Below, piece by piece: positions 1 through 5,363 of a stretch of 5,447 bases of DNA (the stretch's first letter is position 1; each line of letters opens with the position of its first letter). The notes beneath the pieces are model-generated. The model did not search any database, was not told where the DNA came from, and was given only the letters and a program-made list of their open reading frames with translations. The DNA is taken from NCBI GenBank assembly GCA_019307805.1, contig JAFDIX010000246.1, positions 1 to 5,447 on the forward strand. The letters run 5' to 3'. This DNA comes from Deltaproteobacteria bacterium. Lineage in GTDB: Bacteria; Desulfobacterota; DSM-4660; Desulfatiglandales; HGW-15. Made by a program: the position numbers and the translations under genes.

Positions 1-1637
1 TTATAAAGGTTGTACCGGCTGCCACGGCAAAATCAAAGAATATCGAGACAAGGTTGAAAAAACAGGCTATTTCTCTGGAGGACAAGATCGTGACTCAACT
101 GATACCCCTGAAGTACGCCGTCCCCAGCGATCTGAAAAAGCTTTTGGATCCCTTTATTTCCAAGAGCAGTCTTATTGTGCCCTATGCCCCCACAGGCACA
201 TTGATTGTCACAGATGTGCTTTCCAACATCAAACGTCTGATGAAGATCATAGAAGAGATTGATGTGGAAGGTATCGGCGAGGAGATATCGGTCGTACCCC
301 TTGAACACGCTACGGCATCGGTAATGGCAAAATCCTTGAGTTCTATCTTCCAAAGAAGAACCGCCGCAAAGGCAAAAAGGCCTGCAGGGGGAGGCGCCAT
401 AAGGGTTACTTCTGATGAAAGAACAAACACCCTGATCATATTGGCATCTGAAAATGATACCCGAAAAGTCAGACAACTGATTAAACTGCTGGACACGGAA
501 ATCCCCCGGGGCGAGGGAGACATCCATGTCTATTACCTTCAGAATGCCAATGCCGAAGATCTGGCTTCGGTTCTGAAGTCCATTCCTTCCGACCAGAAAG
601 CGGCTGCAAAAAGGGGAAAGGCACCTATCGTTTCCCAAGACGTCCAGATTGTTGCAGACAAGGCGACCAATTCACTTGTCATTACGGCCAACAAGAGCGA
701 CTACATTGTCCTTGAGAGTGTGATTAAGAAGTTGGATATCACCCGGAGCATGGTTTACATTGAAGCGCTCCTTATGGAAGTCGATGTGACGAAAGACTTT
801 GCCCTTGGCGTGGAGTGGATGATTGGAAAAGATATCGGCACCTATCAGGGCAATGATGTTATCGCCTTTGGCGGCTCAACTGCGGCAAACAGCAACATTG
901 ATGAAGCCATTCAAGGTGCCCTGTCTCCCGGTCTGATGATGGGCGTCGTGGGTGAGGCAATTACAATCGGAGATATATCATTTCCCAGCATTGCGGCTGT
1001 GATAAGGGCCTATGAGGGGGATTCCGACGTGCACATCCTGTCAACCCCGCAGCTCATGACAATAGACAATGAAGAAGCAGAGATTGTGGTGGCAGACAAT
1101 ATCCCCTATCTGACCAGTCAGGAAGCTTCAACAGAAGGCTCTCTAAATAGAATAAGTTACAACAATTACGAATTCAAGGACGTGGGGGTGACCCTCAACA
1201 TCACACCGCAGATTAACCAGGAACGGTTTGTCCGCCTGAAAATAAGACAGGAAGTGTCAGAGGTTGTGGGCACAGAAGGAACGGGATTACCCATCACCCT
1301 GAAACGGCAGGCCAAGACCACTGTCGTCATAAAAGACGGCCATACGGTGGTCATCGGCGGTTTGATCGCTGAAGTAATGAGTAAAGGGGATTCCCAAACC
1401 CCCTGCCTTGGCAATATCCCCGGACTTGGATGGCTTTTCAAATCGACCGCGACTTCCGGAGACAAGAAGAATCTTTACATATTCATAACGCCGCACATTG
1501 TTGAAAATCCGGAAGAAGCACACGAGGTTTTCGAAGACAAAAGAGACGACATCGAAGGAATTAAAGAAGGCGTCATAAAGTTATACAGGACTCCGTGGTC
1601 AGAGGGCCAGGAGGTAGGCAAAAAAAAGGCAGAGTAG
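1..1637 (+). CDS. gspD: Type II secretion system secretin GspD (5'-truncated by window edge)
   Basis: Outer-membrane secretin of the T2SS; in this family a multimeric ring forms the channel that lets folded exoproteins out of the periplasm. The frame is open from base 3 to a TAG at 1635-1637, giving 544 visible residues. The TTG at 54 is internal, because the codons before it (IKVVPAATAKSKNIETR) continue the end of an N0 domain. Numbered from the first visible codon: N1 about 28-88, N2 about 94-166, N3 about 171-247, then the secretin beta-barrel domain to about 500. Seen in the barrel: LSTPQLMTIDN (346-356), KDVGVTLNITPQI (392-404) and the signature TPCLGNIPGLGWLFKS (466-481), then FITPHIVENP. 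GspD is usually about 650-700 residues, so roughly 100-150 are missing, including the signal peptide and most of N0. Only about 45 charged residues follow the barrel, so a pilotin-binding S-domain is not obvious. The gene is closely followed by gspE. PilQ or another secretin is less likely given the N0-N3 layout and the neighbour. Confidence 0.95.
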   Translation, partial: IKVVPAATAKSKNIETRLKKQAISLEDKIVTQLIPLKYAVPSDLKKLLDPFISKSSLIVPYAPTGTLIVTDVLSNIKRLMKIIEEIDVEGIGEEISVVPLEHATASVMAKSLSSIFQRRTAAKAKRPAGGGAIRVTSDERTNTLIILASENDTRKVRQLIKLLDTEIPRGEGDIHVYYLQNANAEDLASVLKSIPSDQKAAAKRGKAPIVSQDVQIVADKATNSLVITANKSDYIVLESVIKKLDITRSMVYIEALLMEVDVTKDFALGVEWMIGKDIGTYQGNDVIAFGGSTAANSNIDEAIQGALSPGLMMGVVGEAITIGDISFPSIAAVIRAYEGDSDVHILSTPQLMTIDNEEAEIVVADNIPYLTSQEASTEGSLNRISYNNYEFKDVGVTLNITPQINQERFVRLKIRQEVSEVVGTEGTGLPITLKRQAKTTVVIKDGHTVVIGGLIAEVMSKGDSQTPCLGNIPGLGWLFKSTATSGDKKNLYIFITPHIVENPEEAHEVFEDKRDDIEGIKEGVIKLYRTPWSEGQEVGKKKAE

Positions 1638-1665
1638 CAAAGTGCTTCTGCCCCTGAGTTTAGAT

Positions 1666-3354
1666 ATGAAACCAATCGGAAAAATATTATCGGAAACCTG
1701 CGGTCTTTCTGAAGAGGTTCTCAACGAGGCCCTCCGTGTCCAGGAAGAAAAGGGAGGGCGGATCGGAGAGATTCTGATACGCCAGAAGGTCATCCAGGAA
1801 CCCGATCTCTTGAAGGCCCTGAGCATACAGCAAAACCTCCCCTATTCTTCTACCCTGCCCCAGGATGATTTGAGTACTGATTTTACACAAACGGTTCCGA
1901 TCCAGTTTCTCAAAAAGCATAAAATGGTACCCGTGATTACCTCTAAGAAGAAAGCCATTGCCGTCAATGATCCGTTCCTTTTTCAGGCCCTGGACGATCT
2001 CCGCCTTATCCTGGACATGGAGGGTGCAGGCGTTGTGCTTTCACCATTCTCCGATATCCTTTCGGCAATCAATTTTGCCTATGACATGAGCGGCAGTTCC
2101 GCTGAACAGGTCATTGAAGACATGCATGAAGAAGACACGGATCAGCTTTATTCCGCCATCGAAGAGACAGGCGATCTTCTTGATGACACAAGTGATGCCC
2201 CCATCATTAAACTGGTCAACCTGATGCTCTCCCAGGCCGTAAAAGACGGCGCCAGCGATATCCATATAGAGCCAGCTCAAAACAAGGTCACCATCAGAAG
2301 CCGTGTGGACGGGATACTGTATAATATGCTCTCCCCGCCCAAGCATACTCAATCGGCGCTGATCTCGCGCATCAAAATCATGGCGGATTTGAATATAGCC
2401 GAAAAAAGGCTTCCCCAGGATGGAAGGATCGAGATCAAAATCGCAAACAAGAATATAGACATCCGCGTCTCAACCCTTCCAACGGCCTTTGGCGAACGCG
2501 TGGTGATGCGTCTGCTCGATAAATCAAACGTTTTACTCAAGCTTTCCGAAAGTGGCATGCCCGAAGATAATTTTAAAAAATTCAACCGCCTTATCCATTC
2601 CGCACACGGGATTCTCCTGGTTACCGGACCAACGGGGAGTGGAAAGACGACGACTCTTTATGGTGCCCTTTCCACAATCAATAAGACCGATATCAATATC
2701 ATCACAATTGAAGACCCTGTTGAATATCAGATTCAGGGGATCGGCCAGATTCAGGTCAACCCCAAGATAGACCTTACATTTGCCAGGGGGTTGCGTTCGA
2801 TTGTTCGTCAGGACCCTGATGTGATCCTTGTGGGAGAGATAAGGGATCTGGAAACCGCAGAGATTGCCATACAGTCTGCCCTGACAGGCCATCTGGTGTT
2901 TTCAACGCTGCACACCAATGATGCCGCAAGCGCAGTGACCCGCCTTATTGACATGGGGATAGAACCTTTTCTGATCACCTCTTCAGTGCTTGGGATATTG
3001 GCACAAAGACTTGTACGCGTCATCTGCCGTGACTGTAAGGAGGAATACACCCCCGACGCAGAGTCCCTGAAAAATATAGGGATAACGCCTGAAATGGCTG
3101 CGGGCAAAAAAATCTACCGTGGCACAGGCTGCCCCTCGTGCATCAATACAGGGTACAAGGGAAGAATAGGTGTGTTTGAATTGATGATTCTGGAGGATAC
3201 AATTAAGAATCTTATATTAAAGACTTCCGATTCCAATGCCATCAAGCGAAAGGCCGTGGAACTGGGCATGAGAACCCTGCGCCAGGATGGGGCGAGAAAG
3301 GTATTTGACGGCATTACCACTATCGAAGAAGTCTTCAGAGTTACGCAACAGTGA
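1666..3354 (+). CDS. gspE: Type II secretion system ATPase GspE
   Basis: Hexameric cytoplasmic ATPase that in the T2SS powers pseudopilus assembly at the inner membrane. Full-length at 562 residues from the ATG at 1666. Residues 3-26 and 32-55 are tandem MshEN/N1E-like motifs. N2E starts near 178, with SDIHIEP (197-203), RVDG (213-216) and RLPQDGR (248-254). The ATPase core has Walker A GPTGSGKTT (321-329, Lys327), Asp box ITIEDPVEY (catalytic-type Glu349), Walker B DPDVILVGE (383-391, Glu391) and His box GHLVFSTLHTND (408-419). A zinc-type tetracysteine CxxC-x31-CxxC (Cys454, 457, 489, 492) is intact. I chose ATG 1666 because the family start (MKPxGxIL) aligns there; a GTG at 1642 in the same frame would add 8 residues and lie 4 bases after gspD. 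Neither start has a strong Shine-Dalgarno, so coupling to gspD translation is likely. It ends in tandem stops TGA TAA. PilB or MshE is possible by homology, but gspD next door favours GspE. Confidence 0.95.
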   Translation: MKPIGKILSETCGLSEEVLNEALRVQEEKGGRIGEILIRQKVIQEPDLLKALSIQQNLPYSSTLPQDDLSTDFTQTVPIQFLKKHKMVPVITSKKKAIAVNDPFLFQALDDLRLILDMEGAGVVLSPFSDILSAINFAYDMSGSSAEQVIEDMHEEDTDQLYSAIEETGDLLDDTSDAPIIKLVNLMLSQAVKDGASDIHIEPAQNKVTIRSRVDGILYNMLSPPKHTQSALISRIKIMADLNIAEKRLPQDGRIEIKIANKNIDIRVSTLPTAFGERVVMRLLDKSNVLLKLSESGMPEDNFKKFNRLIHSAHGILLVTGPTGSGKTTTLYGALSTINKTDINIITIEDPVEYQIQGIGQIQVNPKIDLTFARGLRSIVRQDPDVILVGEIRDLETAEIAIQSALTGHLVFSTLHTNDAASAVTRLIDMGIEPFLITSSVLGILAQRLVRVICRDCKEEYTPDAESLKNIGITPEMAAGKKIYRGTGCPSCINTGYKGRIGVFELMILEDTIKNLILKTSDSNAIKRKAVELGMRTLRQDGARKVFDGITTIEEVFRVTQQ

Positions 3355-3391
3355 TAAAGAATCCGGGTCCTGAAGGCTTGGCTTTGGGTTA

Positions 3392-3404
3392 CCCCTGGAA
3401 GGGG
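3392..3404 (+). terminator. Weak candidate terminator hairpin after gspE
   Basis: The sequence CCCCT-GGA-AGGGG forms a perfect 5-bp GC-rich stem with a three-base loop, 37 bases after the gspE stop. The downstream tract (CTGTTTATATAG, then CTTTTTG from about 3421) is only partly T-rich, so this is a weak intrinsic terminator candidate. It could equally be a mRNA 3'-end stabilising hairpin. Confidence 0.3.
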
Positions 3405-3429
3405 CTGTTTATATAGCTATCTTTTTGCG

Positions 3430-3453
3430 GGAGTGCTGGAGTAGTGGAGTATT
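3430..3453 (+). repeat. Three-unit 8-bp repeat array (GGAGTRNT), left arm
   Basis: Three consecutive 8-bp units read GGAGTGCT, GGAGTAGT and GGAGTATT, followed by GG. The constant part is GGAGT at the start of each unit and T at its end. The same unit occurs on the opposite strand at 3577-3608, so the two arrays face each other across about 120 bases. Arrays of this type resemble degenerate intergenic repeats I recall from Desulfobacterales genomes; that match is from memory. Confidence 0.75.
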
Positions 3454-3576
3454 GGAAAACAAATGAGCAAAACACTTCGGAATGTATGTGATTTTGGAAG
3501 ACTCTGTTTTTTTCTGACCTCAAGATGAGCAGTTCTGAATGCCTCTTCTTCCCCCGTCGGAGACGGGATCTTCGAC

Positions 3577-3608
3577 AATACTCCAGTGCTCCATCACTCC
3601 AGTACTCC
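3577..3608 (-). repeat. Four-unit 8-bp repeat array, right arm (inverted)
   Basis: On the + strand the units are AATACTCC, AGTGCTCC, ATCACTCC and AGTACTCC; on the - strand they read GGAGTACT, GGAGTGAT, GGAGCACT and GGAGTATT. They share the period and consensus of the array at 3430-3453 in inverted orientation. Pairing the two arms would give an imperfect stem of about 24 bp around a loop of about 120 bases. The period of 8 shows this is not a simple triplet or dinucleotide repeat. Confidence 0.75.
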
Positions 3609-3691
3609 GTATACAGAACACGTTACGACAGAGCCTTCTCTCTCTGATCTTGCCATGAGGACAAGGCTTTGAAAGCAGAGTAAACCTCAAG

Positions 3692-4189
3692 TTACATCTT
3701 ATATTTTCCAAAATCATCAGGATTGAGACCCTCAAGCAACTTCTGCCACTTCTGCCCTTCTTCCGATTTATCCTCGGCTTCCGGTTTCAGGTCTATCTCT
3801 TTGGATCTATTAATTATCTCTTCGTCAACAAAAATAGGGGCACTCACTCTCAGGGAAAGGGCGAGGGCATCACTGGGCCTGGCGTCGATAGACATTTCTT
3901 TTTCACCCTGCTTGAAATGGATGAGGGCAAAATAGGTGTTTTCTTTAAGATCACAGACCTCGATCTTTGAGACCTCAATATTTACCATCTCCAGCATATT
4001 ATTCAATAAATCGTGAGTCATCGGCCTTGAAAATTTGATACCCTCAAGCTCACTGGCAATAGCTGTTGCCTCCAATAACCCTATCCAGATAGGAAGGGTT
4101 TTATCACCATCAACCTCCCGCAAAATAACAATAGGACTGTTTGTAAGGGGGTCCACAGTTAAGCCAGATATGTTCATCCGTGTATACAT
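3692..4189 (-). CDS. DUF151 / bifunctional nuclease family protein
   Basis: A 165-residue protein of the DUF151 (BFN domain) family, members of which have been reported as nucleases in plants and are structurally known as TM0160-like in bacteria; the bacterial role is largely undefined. Family features seen: VDPLTNSPIVIL near 12-23, LPIWIGLLEATAIASELEG (32-50), RPMTHDLLNNML (55-66) and the strongest block IDARPSDALALSLRVSAPIFV (101-121), followed by DEEII. The C-terminal 40 residues are charged and end in LEGLNPDDFGKYKM, probably outside the folded core. Length is typical for stand-alone members. The start at 4189 is supported by GGAG 6 bases upstream; a second ATG five codons in (4177) is less well placed. 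It is convergent with gspE and transcribed in the same direction as the PilZ gene 167 bases upstream, but likely from its own promoter. Family assignment is firm; substrate and function are unknown. Confidence 0.9.
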   Translation of the reverse strand: MYTRMNISGLTVDPLTNSPIVILREVDGDKTLPIWIGLLEATAIASELEGIKFSRPMTHDLLNNMLEMVNIEVSKIEVCDLKENTYFALIHFKQGEKEMSIDARPSDALALSLRVSAPIFVDEEIINRSKEIDLKPEAEDKSEEGQKWQKLLEGLNPDDFGKYKM

Positions 4190-4195
4190 GTTTTT

Positions 4196-4199
4196 CTCC
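4196..4199 (-). promoter_or_regulatory. Shine-Dalgarno for DUF151 gene
   Basis: GGAG on the - strand lies 6 bases before the ATG at 4189. It decides between this ATG and the in-frame ATG at 4177, favouring the longer protein. Confidence 0.7.
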
Positions 4200-4243
4200 A
4201 GGAATTCTTGGCAGCTTCAACTTACTGACATCGATATTCTATA

Positions 4244-4272
4244 TTCTTAACCACACTATATTTTTTTGTCAA
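4244..4272 (-). promoter_or_regulatory. Candidate sigma70 promoter of DUF151 gene
   Basis: On the - strand a perfect -35 hexamer TTGACA (4272-4267) is followed after 17 bases by TAAGAA (4249-4244), a weak -10 with three matches to TATAAT. The spacer begins with an A-tract. The start codon is about 54 bases downstream. The -35 match is strong, the -10 is not. Confidence 0.45.
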
Positions 4273-4296
4273 CGCCGATTCTCAGACAATATAGTG
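4254..4296. repeat. 9-bp inverted repeat straddling the DUF151 promoter
   Basis: CACTATATT (4254-4262) and AATATAGTG (4288-4296) are perfect inverted copies separated by 25 bases. The left arm sits in the -35/-10 spacer of the candidate promoter and the right arm lies upstream of the -35. This position would suit an operator bound by a dimeric regulator, or DNA looping, but the arms are AT-rich and could have arisen by chance. Confidence 0.4.
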
Positions 4297-4356
4297 ATAA
4301 TAAAACCATATTAAGGGAAAAGCTGATCCGACTGCTACAACCATAAAAAGGACACA

Positions 4357-5064
4357 TTATTTGCCTCCTGATTGGTCCGCAATGTATTTTTTCAGAAACC
4401 TTAAATCGTTGTCAGCTATTTCGGTAAATTTCACTCCCATACCTGAAGCCTTCTCGGGACTACTTTCTTCCTTTTTGCGAGACCACACCACTTCACATTT
4501 GATTTCCATCTGTTCCTGCTTGCCGGGGACCTTCAGTTTGAGACGGAACTGATGCCCAGGCTGCAGCGGGTTTTCCGCCCTAATGGAAAGACCGCCCGAA
4601 CTGATATTGTCTGTGTAAGCACGAACAAAGGATTTTCGATCCTTGAATACCAGCGACAAGGCTTTGGGAATTCTAGGCTCAATTCGGGTTGAGTAGTCAC
4701 TCGCACGATCCAGCATCTTTCTAAAACGATGGGTTATGGCAACCAATATAGTTCGGAATTGGCTTGAAAGCTTATTGAACTCACTGTCTAAAAAATCACG
4801 GTCAATGATGCCGACGGTTGTCATACCAACGGCCCTTGCCGTAGCGGTACGCGTAAAACCTCCGATGAAGACCAACTCTCCGAAAACCTCTCCAGGTCCG
4901 AGCACTTCTATAATTTTGGTCTCATCACCCACTTGTTTTGATATTTCCACAGAACCCGAAACAATCATATAGATCCAGTCTCCGGAGCTACCCTCTTTAA
5001 AAACGATCTGCCCATCCTGATAGGTCTCCTCAATAGCCAAATTATGTACGCCCACGCTATCCAT
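4357..5064 (-). CDS. Cyclic-nucleotide-binding domain plus PilZ domain protein
   Basis: A 235-residue soluble signalling protein with no signal peptide or membrane segment. Residues about 8-115 form a CRP/PKA-type cyclic-nucleotide-binding domain: DGQIVFKEG, DWIYMIVSGSVEIS (29-42) and a phosphate-binding cassette FGELVFIGGFTRTATARA (61-78) with the family Glu63 and Arg72. Residues about 125-230 form a PilZ domain with both c-di-GMP signatures: RxxxR at Arg127-Arg131 (RIEPR) and [D/N]xSxxG at Asn153-Gly158 (NISSGG), then GMGVKF (208-213) as usual near the end of the barrel. There is no helix-turn-helix, so it is not a CRP-like transcription factor; it more likely acts by protein contact. Start 5064 is supported by GGAGG 5 bases upstream; the frame is open for only 17 further codons upstream, back to a stop, with no ATG. 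The target is unknown. It is not obviously part of the secretion operon, being on the other strand. Confidence 0.9.
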   Translation of the reverse strand: MDSVGVHNLAIEETYQDGQIVFKEGSSGDWIYMIVSGSVEISKQVGDETKIIEVLGPGEVFGELVFIGGFTRTATARAVGMTTVGIIDRDFLDSEFNKLSSQFRTILVAITHRFRKMLDRASDYSTRIEPRIPKALSLVFKDRKSFVRAYTDNISSGGLSIRAENPLQPGHQFRLKLKVPGKQEQMEIKCEVVWSRKKEESSPEKASGMGVKFTEIADNDLRFLKKYIADQSGGK

Positions 5065-5069
5065 CAGAT

Positions 5070-5074
5070 CCTCC
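5070..5074 (-). promoter_or_regulatory. Shine-Dalgarno for CNB-PilZ gene
   Basis: GGAGG on the - strand lies 5 bases before the ATG at 5064 and is the strongest ribosome-binding site in the window; it fixes the start of the CNB-PilZ protein. Confidence 0.8.
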
Positions 5075-5135
5075 AGTATTTTCTGTCTGCCAAGGGTTCT
5101 GGTTCTTTTTAGTCAATTGTTTCTCTCCCTGATTG

Positions 5136-5164
5136 ACGTTAAATCAAATCATTAACGGTGTCAA
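5136..5164 (-). promoter_or_regulatory. Candidate promoter of CNB-PilZ gene
   Basis: On the - strand a perfect -35 TTGACA (5164-5159) is followed after 17 bases by TAACGT (5141-5136), a poor -10 with three of six matches. The start codon is about 72 bases downstream. A second -35-like TTGACT lies nearer the gene but has no -10 at a suitable distance. Confidence 0.35.
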
Positions 5165-5266
5165 GGACCTACAAACGCGACAAACGAGCCGAAATTGTTC
5201 ATCATACTGATATTTCATTTGCATCTTGCTCTCTGTCGTGGCTGAAATCGCATTATTTAGTTACTT

Positions 5267-5294
5267 AAGACCTAACACCTAAAACTTAAAACCG
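5267..5294 (+). repeat. Four-unit 7-bp degenerate repeat array
   Basis: Consecutive heptamers AAGACCT, AACACCT, AAAACTT and AAAACCG share the pattern AANACYT. The period of 7 differs from the 8-bp arrays elsewhere in the window. It directly precedes the palindromic elements at the right edge. Confidence 0.6.
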
Positions 5295-5312
5295 AGTAAA
5301 AAGACTATTTTT

Positions 5313-5355
5313 GATTTTTACGAGACCATCAACTTTGATGAACTCGTAAAAAGTC
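5313..5355. repeat. Compact palindromic element
   Basis: TTTTTACGAG (5315-5324) pairs perfectly with CTCGTAAAAA (5343-5352). Inside, ATCAA (5328-5332) pairs with TTGAT (5335-5339), leaving only small 3x3 and 2-base interruptions. The outer stem extends further with GA/TC. The sequence resembles a palindrome I recall as common between genes in Desulfobacterales; this is unverified. As RNA it would be a stable hairpin, and with flanking T or A runs it could also act as a terminator in either direction. Confidence 0.75.
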
Positions 5356-5363
5356 CGATTTAG

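Larger units (their letters stand above)
3355..3691. other. Intergenic region between convergent gspE and DUF151 gene
   Basis: These 337 bases lie between two convergent genes and contain no gene I can support. From left to right they hold a small GC-rich hairpin near the gspE stop, an array of three 8-bp units (3430-3453), about 120 bases of unassigned sequence with a perfect 6-bp hairpin at 3553-3567 (CCCGTC-GGA-GACGGG), an array of four 8-bp units in the opposite orientation (3577-3608), and a bulged hairpin after the DUF151 stop (CTTG.CC / GGCAAG on the - strand, about 3649-3666) with no U-tract. Neither of these hairpins looks like a clear intrinsic terminator. Confidence 0.6.

Noticed and set aside
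54..56. TTG as the start of gspD
   Set aside because: The frame is open to the window edge and the upstream codons encode the expected end of the N0 domain, so the gene starts before base 1.
33..638. 201-codon open frame on the - strand inside gspD
   Set aside because: It is antisense to strongly conserved GspD N1-N3 sequence, its translation shows no recognisable domain, and its composition fits a shadow frame.
2533..2892. 119-codon - strand frame inside gspE
   Set aside because: It lies opposite the Walker A to Walker B region of GspE and has no independent signal.
1666..3354. PilB or MshE pilus ATPase rather than GspE
   Set aside because: The MshEN-like head and ATPase core are shared among these families, but close linkage to gspD makes the T2SS assignment more likely.
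3430..3608. CRISPR-like array
   Set aside because: Units are 8 bp, contiguous and degenerate, with no spacers and no cas genes.
3632..3668. Terminator for the DUF151 gene (AGCCTT / AAGGCT pairing)
   Set aside because: The stem is short, with a loop of about 25 bases, and no U-tract follows on the - strand; the alternative bulged CTTG.CC/GGCAAG hairpin also lacks one.
3520..3735. 71-codon - strand frame overlapping the end of the DUF151 gene
   Set aside because: It runs through the 8-bp repeat array (giving a MEHWS-type translation) and overlaps a real gene in another frame; no ribosome-binding site is evident.
4357..5064. CRP/FNR-type transcription factor
   Set aside because: The C-terminal half is a PilZ domain with RxxxR and NxSxxG motifs and no helix-turn-helix is seen.
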